64,000 bases of DNA, taken from positions 62,001-126,000 of the forward strand of contig NZ_JAKSYD010000188.1 of assembly GCF_022829605.1 (NCBI RefSeq), read 5' to 3'. A program made the translations under genes and the position numbers. The notes under the pieces were generated by a model. That model worked only from the letters and a program-made list of their open reading frames with translations. It did no database searches and had not been told where the DNA came from. The number at the start of each line of letters is the position of its first letter. The stretch's first letter is position 1. Below, piece by piece: positions 25,339 through 35,171 of the stretch. The stretch is from Methylobacterium sp. E-065. GTDB taxonomy: Bacteria; Pseudomonadota; Alphaproteobacteria; Rhizobiales; Beijerinckiaceae.

Positions 25339-26052
25339 TCACCGCTGCGGCATACGCCGGATCGAGCCGATATTGTCCGGCGAGAGATCCGCTTCGAGAC
25401 TGGCGTGCGGGCGCGGTGCTGCGGCTTTGGCATCAGGGCGCGCGGCAACCGACACCGTCTTGTTGGCGATCGACCCGGTGGTGGCGGGTCCATAACGGCT
25501 CGGCCAATCCCCCACCGAGAGGGCCCTGGTGGGCTTCTGGTCGCCGCAGCCCTCGCAAACGGAGACCAACCAGGATTGCCAGAGTCCGGCGGTCTTTTCT
25601 CGGACAGAGTCCGCGCGCTCGCGATGCGCGGACGCCAGGGCGACGGTATCGAGATCCGATTGCTGCTGAGGCGCGACCGAGGTCAGGCCCGCATCGCGCT
25701 GGCCGCCGCGCTCGTCGAACGGACGATCGCGCCGTTCCGGCGTGACGGACGGACGGATCCGCAAGGACAGCGGATCTGGCGGCGCGGGCTCGGTAGAGCA
25801 CCCGACGCAGATCTTGGTGGAGATCGCGTCGTCTAAGACCTGCCTCGGCGTCGGGCGCTCGATCGGCGTGACAGATGTTGGGCTGGCATCGCGGCTCGGT
25901 GGTTTGGTCTGTCCAACTGCGGTGGTGTTGGCTACTTTCTCTGCCGACAATGCGCCGCCGCCAGTACTCGTTTGATCGGTCTGCGCCAATGCCGCGCCGA
26001 TTGGCAGGGTGCTGACCAAGGAAGCGGCGATCACGGTTCGGATTGCTGTCAT
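25339..26052 (-). CDS. Exported hypothetical protein with two CxxC motifs
   Basis: 237 residues from the ATG at 26052, which has GGAGGA four bases before it. Signal peptide TAIRTVIAASLVSTLPIGAALA with cleavage near AQT. The mature part is hydrophilic and Pro/Arg/Asp-rich, low in predicted structure, and has two four-cysteine-type motifs, KICVGC near residue 82 and VCEGCG near 175. Neither is followed by His, so these are not haem sites. They could form disulphides or bind a metal. No family recognised. Confidence 0.65.
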   Translation of the reverse strand: MTAIRTVIAASLVSTLPIGAALAQTDQTSTGGGALSAEKVANTTAVGQTKPPSRDASPTSVTPIERPTPRQVLDDAISTKICVGCSTEPAPPDPLSLRIRPSVTPERRDRPFDERGGQRDAGLTSVAPQQQSDLDTVALASAHRERADSVREKTAGLWQSWLVSVCEGCGDQKPTRALSVGDWPSRYGPATTGSIANKTVSVAARPDAKAAAPRPHASLEADLSPDNIGSIRRMPQR

Positions 26053-26360
26053 GGCATCCTCCATGACAATACAATCGCTCACATCGCGCTGGGTTCAATG
26101 CCTTGCCTCAACTCAATAGCCAGCAGAGGCAATGCGGAGCTGTCCCGAACGCGGATTGCTGCCGCGGGACCTGTTGGCGCAGAGCTTTGAGGTTCGGACG
26201 CGTGCGGGCGTGAGGCGATCGCTCGCGAAGCACCAACCGTCAGCGTGCCGTTCGGGATGCTCTCGGCAATACGGCGCGATGCGCGCCGGATCCGTCACGG
26301 CGCAGGCAGCCATGCACGGCCGGGTGCATCGACCGAGTGTCCTCGGACATTTTCGGAGAG
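26053..26360 (-). other. Gap between exported protein gene and ssrA terminator
   Basis: About 300 bases holding the upstream region of the exported-protein gene. Short frames on both strands overlap each other and show no family features or ribosome-binding sites. I see no gene here. Confidence 0.35.
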
Positions 26361-26392
26361 GAAAAAGCGGGCCCCGGGGCCGAAGCCCCGGG
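26361..26392 (-). terminator. ssrA: Rho-independent terminator of ssrA
   Basis: On the minus strand CCCGGGGC-TTCG-GCCCCGGG is a perfect eight-base stem with a stable tetraloop (plus coordinates 26373-26392), followed by GCCCGC and five T (26362-26366). Confidence 0.8.
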
Positions 26393-26394
26393 TT

Positions 26395-26770
26395 CTGTTG
26401 CTAGGCGTGCCCACGCCCCGGAAGATTACGCCGCGAGGCGCATCTCCATGCCGACGTTGTCGTTGGCATTTAGAGTTTTGGTCAGGTGCCTGGAACGGGG
26501 GTTGCCCGCGCCAAACCGGTCGAGTCCTTACCGAAAGTCGCATCTTACCCTGCCGAAGCAGGACAGAACTCGCGATCCCTTTACCGCCCAGTCGAACCTG
26601 TTTCACCCCCACGAGAAGCATCCTGGCAGCGCGCTGTCCGCAATGCCGGACGCTCGCTCTGACCCCGTGTGGTATCGAGGGCAGGATGCTTCTGGTGGAG
26701 GCGCCGGGTACCGCCCCCGGGTCCTGAAGCGTTATTATGAACCGGTCATCAACTTCGCGAGGACCTTACT
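26395..26770 (-). ncRNA. ssrA: Two-piece (permuted) alphaproteobacterial tmRNA, ssrA
   Basis: Rescues stalled ribosomes and tags the nascent chain. On the minus strand the acceptor piece comes first and ends CGCCTCCACCA, with encoded CCA at 26694-26692. A spacer of about 80 bases (26691-26611) follows, with a 12-base stem AGAAGCATCCTG/CAGGATGCTTCT. The coding piece then begins GGGGGTGAAACAGGTTCGAC at 26610. The seven-base acceptor stem GGGGGUG/CGCCUCC forms fully and places a G3-U wobble, the alanine identity element. The tag frame (resume codon GCC) reads ANDNVGMEMRLAA then TAA at 26428-26426. The 5' end of the acceptor piece and 3' end of the coding piece are approximate. Confidence 0.9.
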
Positions 26771-27025
26771 CCGGAAGCGGATCCGCGGTCCAGCAACAAA
26801 TTGCGCCCCGTGTCGGACACGGAGCCGCGGACCTTCCCCCGGACGCGGGGAATCTTCGGCGTGCGCCGCGGGGGAACCGGGCGCGACCTCAGCCGTAGTG
26901 CCGGCACGATGCCGTTTGCACCCCGATGTCCAGCCCTACGCCTACCCAACGACGCGCCCGCCGCGGGACGTCAACGGCCATGTATTCAGGGCACATTCAG
27001 TGCCCCCGGTCCACATCTCCTACCA

Positions 27026-27397
27026 ATGCGCTACGCCATCGCCCTCGTTGCTATCGGCCTGACTGCCGCGGCCCTCGCCGCGGGCGGCCTCGGCTCCATG
27101 GCCGATGATGGGCCGGCCCCGCAGACGGGCGCAGTTTCCGGCCAGGCGCCGCTTCGGATCGAGACCTGCCTTTCGCCGGCCGACATGCGCGAGGAGGTCG
27201 GCGAGCGCCGGGTGATCCCCCCCGTGGCGGCGATCCGGGCGGCCCGGTCGGTGATTCCACGGGCCGAGATCCAGCGGGCGAGCCTCTGCCGTCATGAGGA
27301 CACCCTCGTCTACATGCTGACTGCCTTGCGCCGAGACGGTCATTTCGTGCACGTCATCGTGGACGCGCGCACCGGCAGTGTGGCTGGGCAATATTAA
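27026..27397 (+). CDS. Periplasmic PepSY-domain-like protein
   Basis: 123 residues. Signal peptide YAIALVAIGLTAAALAAGG. The C-terminal RRDGHFVHVIVDARTGSVAG and the preceding helix fit a PepSY fold. It lies 35 bases upstream of a response-regulator gene. PepSY proteins in front of PhoP/PhoQ-type genes often act as periplasmic modulators of the sensor (family knowledge; here inference). No good ribosome-binding site is visible before the ATG at 27026, but the signal peptide starts there. Confidence 0.75.
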   Translation: MRYAIALVAIGLTAAALAAGGLGSMADDGPAPQTGAVSGQAPLRIETCLSPADMREEVGERRVIPPVAAIRAARSVIPRAEIQRASLCRHEDTLVYMLTALRRDGHFVHVIVDARTGSVAGQY

Positions 27398-27432
27398 GCG
27401 GGCGCCGAGATCGTTTCGGAGGGGAGTGAACC

Positions 27433-28110
27433 GTGCGTCTGCTCGTCGTGGAGGATGACAAGGACATCAACCGGCAGGTGGTCGCCGCCCTGGAGGAGGC
27501 CGGCTACGTCGCCGACAAGGCCTATGACGGCGAGGAGGGCGGCTATCTCGGCGAGAGCGAGCCTTACGACGCCATCATCCTCGACATGGGCCTGCCCAAG
27601 GCGGACGGCGTCACGGTGCTGCAGAAATGGCGCCGGGCCGGGGTGAAGACGCCGGTGATCATCCTCACCGCCCGGGACCGCTGGTCCGACAAGGTCGACG
27701 GCTTCGATGCCGGCGCCGACGATTACGTCACCAAGCCCTTCCACATGGAGGAGCTGATGGCCCGGGTCCGCGCGCTCCTGCGCCGCGCCGCCGGCCACGC
27801 TTCCAGCCAGATCGCCTGCGGACCGGTCACCCTGGATACGCGCTCCGGCAAGGTCTTCGTCGACGGCGCGCAGGTGAAGCTGACGAGCCACGAATACCGG
27901 CTGCTCTCGTACCTGATGCACCATACCGGTCGGGTCGTGTCCCGGGCCGAGCTCACCGAGCACCTCTACGACCAGGATTTCGACCGGGATTCCAACACCA
28001 TCGAGGTGTTCGTCGGGCGCCTGCGCAAGAAGCTCGCCGTGGACCTGATCCAGACGGTGCGTGGCCTCGGCTACCTCGTGGATCCCAACCAGCCGCCGGC
28101 GCGGGTTTGA
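27433..28110 (+). CDS. OmpR/PhoP-family response regulator (FeuP-like)
   Basis: 225 residues, starting GTG at 27433 after GGAGGGGAG. Receiver domain: acidic VVEDDKDI, phospho-acceptor Asp in IILDMGLP, Thr/Ala in ILTARD, Lys in VTKPF. C-terminal winged-helix DNA-binding domain (LTSHEYRLLSYLMHHTGRVV, then DSNTIEVFVGRLRKKL and VRGLGYLV). In rhizobial genomes this regulator is followed by its histidine kinase and then the ccm genes. Here the likely kinase begins 10 kb later at 38076, with a sugar-use island in between. Confidence 0.93.
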   Translation: MRLLVVEDDKDINRQVVAALEEAGYVADKAYDGEEGGYLGESEPYDAIILDMGLPKADGVTVLQKWRRAGVKTPVIILTARDRWSDKVDGFDAGADDYVTKPFHMEELMARVRALLRRAAGHASSQIACGPVTLDTRSGKVFVDGAQVKLTSHEYRLLSYLMHHTGRVVSRAELTEHLYDQDFDRDSNTIEVFVGRLRKKLAVDLIQTVRGLGYLVDPNQPPARV

Positions 28111-28195
28111 GCGGGGCGCCGGACCCCGGCACGATGCCGGCGGTCTTCATGCGCGCAGGCGTCGGCGGCCGGTCCAAAGCCCGGAGCCGGACTGA

Positions 28196-29128
28196 TCACA
28201 GAGGCGTCTGCCCGTCTTCGCGGCCGGGGACCGCGTACATCCCGGTGCTCCGGAACTCGGTCGGGCTGATCCCGTAGACGCGCCGAAAGACCTTGGCGAA
28301 ATAGTTGGGATCGGGATACCCGCACCCGCTGGAGACCGCCTTGATGCTGAGCTGACCGTTGGCCAGCAGGCGGGCTGCCAGATCCATCCGTTGCCGAACC
28401 ACGAACTCGGCCGGTGCGACACCCTTGGTGCGGGTGAACAGGCGGCTGAAATGGGACCGGCTCACGCCGGCAACCGCCGCCAGCGTGTCGATATCGAGTG
28501 CACTGCCCAGATTCGCGCGGATAAACGCGATGGTGCGATCGACGGACTCGTTGCCCGTCGCGGCGTCGTTCCGCGCCTCGCGGGCCATCACATCGTCGTA
28601 GACCAGCATGATCGCCTGATAGGCCAAGCTGGACGCTTGTCCCGCACCGGACAGGGGCACCCGCAGCGACGAGCAGACGGCCGCGAGGGCATCCACCGTC
28701 TCGGTTCGCAGGCGGAAGACCGGCCCGGCGACGCGTAGGATCGCCCGGTTGAGCCGCAGGGCTTCCCGGCCGGTGATCGCGATCCAGAAGAACGACCACT
28801 CCTCGCCCGGCTCGATCCAGTAGCGGTGGGTATGCGGGATCGAGACCAGCATGGTCTGCCCGGCTTCGGGCCGCCACAGGCGCCGCTCGTATTGCAGGCG
28901 CCCCCGGCCCGCCACGGTGTGCTGCAGGACGGAGAATGGCGTCTGCCCGCGCTTCAGCCCGTCCCAATCGTAGGCGCCCGGCTGCGCCCGCTCGTGCCCG
29001 GCGCTCGTCGGCATGACGTGGAAGCCGCCATGCCGGTGCGGGAACGAGATGGTTCTGCGGAAGGGCCCCGCCTGCTCCAGCGCTTCGAGCATAAAATTAC
29101 CCGCGAAGGTTCCAATTTCCTCTTCCAC
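28196..29128 (-). CDS. AraC-family transcriptional regulator
   Basis: 310 residues. N-terminal cupin-like sensing domain (LQHTVAGRGRLQYERRLWRPEAGQTMLVSIPHTHRYWIEPG, with the Trp/Phe-rich WSFFWI strand), then the two HTH motifs of AraC/XylS in the last 100 residues (ALDIDTLAAVAGVSRSHFSRLFTRTKGVAPAEFV and SSGCGYPDPNYFAKVFRRVYGISPTEFR). Divergent from the alpha-galactosidase gene across an 87-base spacer, so it probably controls the sugar operon from there in response to a sugar bound by the cupin. It reads toward the response-regulator gene. Confidence 0.92.
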   Translation of the reverse strand: MEEEIGTFAGNFMLEALEQAGPFRRTISFPHRHGGFHVMPTSAGHERAQPGAYDWDGLKRGQTPFSVLQHTVAGRGRLQYERRLWRPEAGQTMLVSIPHTHRYWIEPGEEWSFFWIAITGREALRLNRAILRVAGPVFRLRTETVDALAAVCSSLRVPLSGAGQASSLAYQAIMLVYDDVMAREARNDAATGNESVDRTIAFIRANLGSALDIDTLAAVAGVSRSHFSRLFTRTKGVAPAEFVVRQRMDLAARLLANGQLSIKAVSSGCGYPDPNYFAKVFRRVYGISPTEFRSTGMYAVPGREDGQTPL

Positions 29129-29156
29129 GGCCCGAGCCCCGGGCGTAGCGTTATCT

Positions 29157-29180
29157 CACAGCAACAAGAATATTTCTGTG
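29157..29180 (+). promoter_or_regulatory. Candidate operator between the araC-type regulator and the GH4 gene
   Basis: CACAG at 29157-29161 and CTGTG at 29176-29180 form an inverted repeat with a 14-base A/T-rich centre. It is the most AT-rich patch in the 87-base divergent spacer. A plausible regulator or promoter site; no experimental support. Confidence 0.35.
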
Positions 29181-29215
29181 CACGGTCCAGGTGTTGCGGG
29201 CCGTGGGAGGGCACG

Positions 29216-30709
29216 ATGGCCAGCTTCAAGATTGCGATCATTGGCGCGGGGAGCGTCGGTTTTACGCGAACATTGGTGCGGGATATTCTGTGCGTTCCTG
29301 AATTGCACGATATCGAGGTCGCTCTTACTGATATCAACGCGCGTAATCTCGGCATGATCTCGGAGATCCTGAACAGGATGATCTCCGCCAACGGGCTGCC
29401 AACCAAAGTCTCGGCCACGACGGACCGGCGGGGGGCGCTGGCCGGTGCCCGGTACGTGATCAACTGCACCCGGATCGGCGGTCTGGAGGCTTTCGCGGAC
29501 GATATCCGGATCCCGCTCCGCTACGGCATCGACCAATGCGTCGGGGACACGATCTGTGCCGGCGGCATCCTGTACGGGCAGCGGTCGATCGCGGCACTCC
29601 TCGATTTCTGCAAGGACATCCGCGAGGTCGCCGAGCCGGGGGCGCGCATGCTGAACTACGCCAACCCGATGGCGATGAACACCTGGGCGGCGATCGATCA
29701 CGGCGGGGTCGATACGATCGGCCTGTGCCACGGCATCCAGCACGGCTGGAAGCAGATCGCCGAGGTTCTCGGCGCCGAAGATCCGAACGCGATCGAATAC
29801 GTCTGCACCGGGATCAACCATCAGACCTGGTACGTCGACATCCGCTGGAACGGCCGGCGCGTGTCGGCCGAGGAACTGCTGGCCGCCTATGAGCGCCATC
29901 CGGTCATCTCCAAGCAGGAGAAGGTCCGGATCGACGTCCTGCGCCGCTTCGGCGTCTACTCGACCGAGTCCAACGGCCACCTGTCCGAGTATCTGCCCTG
30001 GTACCGCAAGCGCCCCGACGAGATCGAGCGCTGGATCGACCTATCGGACTGGATCCACGGCGAGACCGGGGGCTACCTGCGGGTCTGCACCGAGGGCCGG
30101 AACTGGTTCGAGCAGGAGTTTCCGCAATATCTCGCCAGTTCCAGCCGGCTCATCGACCCGGCCCGCAGGACCGTCGAGCACGCGAGCTACATCATCGAGG
30201 CACTGGAGACCGGGCGGGTCTATCGCGGCCACTTCAACGTCAAGAACAATGGCCTGATCACGAATCTACCCGCTGACGCGATCGTCGAGAGCACCGGCTT
30301 CGTCGATCGGTTCGGCCTCAACATGGTCGCCGGCCTCACCCTGTCGGATGCCTGCGCGGCGCCCTGCATCGCGTCGATCAACGTCCAGCGGATGTCGGTC
30401 AAAGCCGCGGTGACCGGGGATCTCGATCTGCTGAAGCAGGCCGTGCTGAACGATCCGCTGGTGGGCGCGGTCTGCACGCCGGACGAGGTCTGGCAGATGG
30501 TCGACGAGATGGTCGTCGCCCAGGCCGCGTGGCTGCCGCAATACGCCGGGGCGATCGAGGGCGCGAAGAGGCGGCTCGCGAACGCGACGGTGCGGCGCCG
30601 GGACTGGGCCGGGGCCGCGCGGCTCCCGGTCCGGTCGGTCGAGGAGATCCGGACGGCGCAGCGCACCGGCAACGAGACCGTCGCGCCGGACGAGCAGATC
30701 GTCGCCTGA
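29216..30709 (+). CDS. melA: GH4 alpha-galactosidase (MelA-like, NAD- and Mn-dependent)
   Basis: About 497 residues. GH4 enzymes cleave glycosides by an oxidation-elimination route with NAD+ and a divalent metal. NAD-binding GAGSVGFTRTLVRDIL at the N-terminus, metal/substrate residues in CHGIQHGWKQIAE and GINHQTWYVDI, and MLNYANPMAMNTW, all as in MelA. Start ATG at 29216 after GGGAGG. Cytoplasmic (no signal), so it acts on imported galactosides. First gene of an operon with an ABC sugar importer. Confidence 0.92.
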   Translation: MASFKIAIIGAGSVGFTRTLVRDILCVPELHDIEVALTDINARNLGMISEILNRMISANGLPTKVSATTDRRGALAGARYVINCTRIGGLEAFADDIRIPLRYGIDQCVGDTICAGGILYGQRSIAALLDFCKDIREVAEPGARMLNYANPMAMNTWAAIDHGGVDTIGLCHGIQHGWKQIAEVLGAEDPNAIEYVCTGINHQTWYVDIRWNGRRVSAEELLAAYERHPVISKQEKVRIDVLRRFGVYSTESNGHLSEYLPWYRKRPDEIERWIDLSDWIHGETGGYLRVCTEGRNWFEQEFPQYLASSSRLIDPARRTVEHASYIIEALETGRVYRGHFNVKNNGLITNLPADAIVESTGFVDRFGLNMVAGLTLSDACAAPCIASINVQRMSVKAAVTGDLDLLKQAVLNDPLVGAVCTPDEVWQMVDEMVVAQAAWLPQYAGAIEGAKRRLANATVRRRDWAGAARLPVRSVEEIRTAQRTGNETVAPDEQIVA

Positions 30710-30713
30710 GACA

Positions 30714-30742
30714 ACGGCCGGGCGGAGCATCCACCCGGCCGT
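30714..30742 (+). promoter_or_regulatory. Stem-loop between GH4 and sugar-binding-protein genes
   Basis: ACGGCCGGG and CCCGGCCGT form a perfect nine-base stem around an 11-base loop, with no T run after it. Such intra-operon hairpins often stabilise the upstream RNA end or allow higher expression of the binding protein. That role is inferred. Confidence 0.5.
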
Positions 30743-30775
30743 CAACGACAAGAAACACATCGAGGGAGGAAGACC

Positions 30776-32032
30776 GTGGGGATCTTCAGGCGCCAGATGC
30801 TGGCGATGGCAGCCCTGTTCCCGCTGCTCGCCGCGGGACCCGCATGCGCGGAGCCGACGACGCTCACCTATTGGGTCGCGTGGGACCCGCTCCAGGCCGA
30901 GGCCAAGGCGGCGCAGGCAGCCATCGTGGATTTCGAGGCCGCCAACCCCGACATCAAGGTCAAGACGCAGGTCATCGCCTACGACGCCCTGCACGATAAG
31001 CTGGTGACGGCGCTCGCGGGCGGCGATGCCCCCGACATCGCCTGGGGCCTGAGCGAGTGGTTCGGCGAGTTCAACAAGATGGGCGTGCTGGCCGACCTCA
31101 GCGCCCACGCCAAGACCTGGCCCGACCTCGGCGCGCTGTATCCCAACGTCGTCCGGAATCTGACGATCGACGGCAAGCTGCGGGCGCTGCCCAACTATCT
31201 TGGGCTGCGCGCGCTGCTCTATCATGCCGATACGCTGAAGGCGGCAGGCATCGCGGCGCCGCCCAAGACCTGGGACGAGCTGGTTCAGACCTCCGCCGCC
31301 ATTCAGGCCAAGACCGGAAAGCCGGGCTTCGGCATCGTCGGCAAGGGGGCCCGCGCACCGCAGGAGCTGCTCACCTACCTCGGCCAGAACGGCGTCGAGA
31401 TCGCCAAGCGGATGCCGGACGGGAAATACCGCAACACCTGGGCCGAGGCGCCCGAGGACCTCGAACGGGCGACCGGGGTGCTGGCGCTGTACGGGCGGCT
31501 GCTCTCCGAGAAGGCGATCCCGCCGCAATCGGCCAATTGGGGTTGGGAGGAGGAGGACACCAACTTCGCCCTCGGCCAGTACGCGATGGTGATGAACGGC
31601 TCCTGGATGAAGGGCCGCATCGACCAGAATCCACAGACGATGCGGGATGTCGCCGTGGCGCCGCCGCCGGCCGGACGAACGGCCGCGACCTTCTTCGAGA
31701 TCGCCCCGCTCTACATCTTCACCGGCAAGCACCTCGATGCCACTTGGAAGTTCGCCACCTTCCTGCTGAGCCGGGACGTGCAGACCAAGGTGTTCCCGGA
31801 TCGCTCGCCGCGCTCCGACGTGACCGGTGATCCGGTCTGGGGCAAGCCGTTCACGGATCTGGTGCCGATCGGCATCGCCTTCCCGCCGATCGTCCTGGGG
31901 TCGATCCCGCGCGACATGGAGACCGCCCTCGGGCGCGTGCTCCTCAAGGGCGAGAAGCCACCCGCCGTCGCGGCCTGGCTTGCGCAAGCCATCAACAAGA
32001 GCCTGAAACGCTCCGGACAACTCTCGGAATAA
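30776..32032 (+). CDS. ABC sugar transporter, periplasmic binding protein
   Basis: 418 residues, GTG start at 30776 after GAGGGAGGAAG. Signal peptide FRRQMLAMAALFPLLAAGPACA. Extracellular-solute-binding family 1 pattern: ADLSAHAKTWPDLG, YLGLRALLYHADTLKAAGIAAPPKTWDEL, and FALGQYAMVMNGSWM. Probably binds an alpha-galactoside or related oligosaccharide, judged by the GH4 neighbour. No lipobox Cys at the cleavage site, so soluble in the periplasm. Confidence 0.92.
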   Translation: MGIFRRQMLAMAALFPLLAAGPACAEPTTLTYWVAWDPLQAEAKAAQAAIVDFEAANPDIKVKTQVIAYDALHDKLVTALAGGDAPDIAWGLSEWFGEFNKMGVLADLSAHAKTWPDLGALYPNVVRNLTIDGKLRALPNYLGLRALLYHADTLKAAGIAAPPKTWDELVQTSAAIQAKTGKPGFGIVGKGARAPQELLTYLGQNGVEIAKRMPDGKYRNTWAEAPEDLERATGVLALYGRLLSEKAIPPQSANWGWEEEDTNFALGQYAMVMNGSWMKGRIDQNPQTMRDVAVAPPPAGRTAATFFEIAPLYIFTGKHLDATWKFATFLLSRDVQTKVFPDRSPRSDVTGDPVWGKPFTDLVPIGIAFPPIVLGSIPRDMETALGRVLLKGEKPPAVAAWLAQAINKSLKRSGQLSE

Positions 32033-32077
32033 CCGCCGAACTCGGCTCTCGGGATCCAGGCGCGGGGAGGCGCGGGC

Positions 32078-33037
32078 GTGACAACCATGGATATGGCAAC
32101 CGGATCGATCGCGTCCCGGCCGCAGGCCGGCATCGGACGCGCTGCCCGACGCGTCTTCTGGCCGTCGGCGCGGGTCCGGGCCGCCTGCGCTTTCCTCGCC
32201 CCGGTCGCGGTCTTGGTCGCGGCCCTCATCGCCGCCCCACTGGCCGGCGTGGTGTGGAACAGCCTGCACCATGCCAGCCTGATCGATGCCACGGTCGGCG
32301 GCTTCGCGGGTCTCGACAACTTCCGGATGGTGCTGGACGACGAGCACTTCCTCCCGGCGCTGACGCATACGCTGGTCTGGACCATCCTGTCGGTCGCCGG
32401 AGAATATGCCTGCGGGCTCGCCACCGCCCTGGCGCTGGCCCAACCGTTCCGGGGGCGTGCCCTGGTGCGCGGCCTCATCATCCTGCCCTGGGTCATCCCG
32501 ATCGCCATCGCGGGCGTGAACTGGGCGTGGCTGCTCAATCCCGATTACGGGGTCCTGAATGCCTGGCTGGTCCGTATGGGCGTCCTGGCCGAACCCCATG
32601 ACTGGCTCGGACGCAGCGAGACCGCTCTGCTCACGGTGACCCTGGTCAATGTCTGGCGCAGCTTTCCCTTCTACACGATCAGCCTGCTGGCGGCGCTGAC
32701 GTCGATCCCGGACGACCTGTACGAAGCCGCGGCGCTGGATGGCGCCGGAATCGTCCGGCGCTTCTTCGTCATCACGCTGCCGCACCTGCGGCCGGTATCG
32801 CTGACCCTGATCGTCATCCACGTGATCTGGACCGCGATCAACTTCGACTTCATCTGGGTGATGACCCAGGGCGGTCCGCTCGACGCGACGGAAACGCTGC
32901 CGATCCTGATCTACCGCTACGCCATGCAGGAGTTCGACGTCGGCCTCGCCTGCGCCCTGGCCACCCTGTCGATGGCCGCGATGGCGACGCTCTTCCTCGT
33001 CCAGGCCCTCGTCGTCCGGGCGCGGGAGGCCCGCTGA
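32078..33037 (+). CDS. ABC sugar transporter permease (MalF type)
   Basis: 319 residues with about six membrane spans. A hydrophobic N-terminal span (ACAFLAPVAVLVAALIAAPLAGVVW) and the EAA-loop consensus in LYEAAALDGAGIVRRFFVITLPHLRP, which docks the ATPase. Start GTG 32078; ATG 32087 is possible. Three bases separate it from the second permease. CUT1 family of carbohydrate importers. Confidence 0.92.
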   Translation: MTTMDMATGSIASRPQAGIGRAARRVFWPSARVRAACAFLAPVAVLVAALIAAPLAGVVWNSLHHASLIDATVGGFAGLDNFRMVLDDEHFLPALTHTLVWTILSVAGEYACGLATALALAQPFRGRALVRGLIILPWVIPIAIAGVNWAWLLNPDYGVLNAWLVRMGVLAEPHDWLGRSETALLTVTLVNVWRSFPFYTISLLAALTSIPDDLYEAAALDGAGIVRRFFVITLPHLRPVSLTLIVIHVIWTAINFDFIWVMTQGGPLDATETLPILIYRYAMQEFDVGLACALATLSMAAMATLFLVQALVVRAREAR

Positions 33038-33039
33038 TC

Positions 33040-33885
33040 ATGGTGGTCTCCGCACGTCACCGGACCCTGTCCGGGCTCGCCACCGGCTTCGTGCTCGTGT
33101 TCTTCGTGGCGTTCTGCGTCTTCCCGTTCCTCTGGATGCTCGACACGGCGTTCAAGCCGGCCGCCGAGGTCTTCAGCACGGCACCGACACTGTGGATCGC
33201 GAGCCCGACCCTGAGCAACTTCCGCGCGGTCGTGCTGGAGAGCCCGTTCCTCATCTACTTCGGCAACAGCCTGATCGTTGCCGGAGCCTCGACGATCCTG
33301 ACCGTCAGCCTCTCGGTCTTCGCCAGCTACGCGATGAGCCGCTGGTCGTATCTGTCGGTGACGCAGATCGTCACCGGGGGGCTGATCGTCTCGCAGATGA
33401 TCCCCGGCGTCCTGCTGCTGATCCCGCTCTACGTCCTGATCCGCGACATGGGATTGCTCAGCACCTACGCGGCGCTGGTGATCGTCTACTCCACCTTCAT
33501 GGTGCCGCTCGCCAGCTTCATGCTGAAGGGCTTCTTCGATGCCGTCCCGCGCGAGCTGGAGGAGGCGGCGGCGATGGACGGGTGCTCGCGCCTGGGCTTC
33601 ATCCGGCGCATCCTCCTGCCGGTGACGCTCCCGGGCCTGATGGCGATCGCCGTCTTCGCCTTCATCGCCGCCTGGAACGAGTTCATGTTCGGCTACGTGC
33701 TGATCAACGACGATGCCCGCCGGACGCTGACGCCGGGCATCATGCTCTTCAAGGGATCGCACCAGACGGATTGGGGCTCGCTGACCGCCGCCTCCGTGCT
33801 GGCCGCGGTGCCGGTGGCGCTCGGCTTCGTCTACGTGCAGCGGTTCCTGATCACCGGCCTCACCGCGGGTGCGGTGAAGGGCTGA
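33040..33885 (+). CDS. ABC sugar transporter permease (MalG type)
   Basis: 281 residues, six membrane spans. Opening span [25 protein letters not shown] and EAA loop [27 protein letters not shown] are typical of the second CUT1 permease. The end [13 protein letters not shown] is the standard MalG-like terminus. Forms a heterodimer with the preceding permease. Confidence 0.93.
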   Translation: MVVSARHRTLSGLATGFVLVFFVAFCVFPFLWMLDTAFKPAAEVFSTAPTLWIASPTLSNFRAVVLESPFLIYFGNSLIVAGASTILTVSLSVFASYAMSRWSYLSVTQIVTGGLIVSQMIPGVLLLIPLYVLIRDMGLLSTYAALVIVYSTFMVPLASFMLKGFFDAVPRELEEAAAMDGCSRLGFIRRILLPVTLPGLMAIAVFAFIAAWNEFMFGYVLINDDARRTLTPGIMLFKGSHQTDWGSLTAASVLAAVPVALGFVYVQRFLITGLTAGAVKG

Positions 33886-33928
33886 TCCGGCGCGGATCGT
33901 TGAACAACGTCAAAGGGTTCGGTGTGCG

Positions 33929-34948
<1,020 letters not shown>

Positions 34949-34967
34949 TCATCAAAGCCTCTCATGG

Positions 34968-34991
34968 AGCGCCCGCGACCGGGCGCTTTCC
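34968..34991 (+). terminator. Terminator-like hairpin after the ABC ATPase gene
   Basis: AGCGCCCG at 34968-34975 and CGGGCGCT at 34980-34987 form an eight-base stem with a CGAC loop, followed by TTTCCCCC. A short U tract makes it a weak terminator or processing site. Confidence 0.5.
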
Positions 34992-35171
34992 CCCGGCACG
35001 CGACGGTGCTGCGGGCGTCCCTCAAGCGGCTCCCAGTTCTGATCGACGACACGCGTTCCTGACAACCGGCCCACCGCAAGGTGCGGCCGGCAAAGCCGTT
35101 TGTCGTCGGCAGAAGAGCCAGGCCCGTGAAGCGGTATGGCAGGGGCGACCCCCCATCACCCGGAGGTCCAC

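Noticed and set aside
26113-26313. Minus-strand frame of 66 codons before ssrA
   Set aside because: No ribosome-binding site, overlaps an equally open plus-strand frame, and lacks any recognisable family pattern.
26337-27062. Plus-strand open frame of 241 codons across the ssrA region
   Set aside because: Covers a structured RNA gene with tag, CCA end and terminator on the other strand; protein sequence has no domain.
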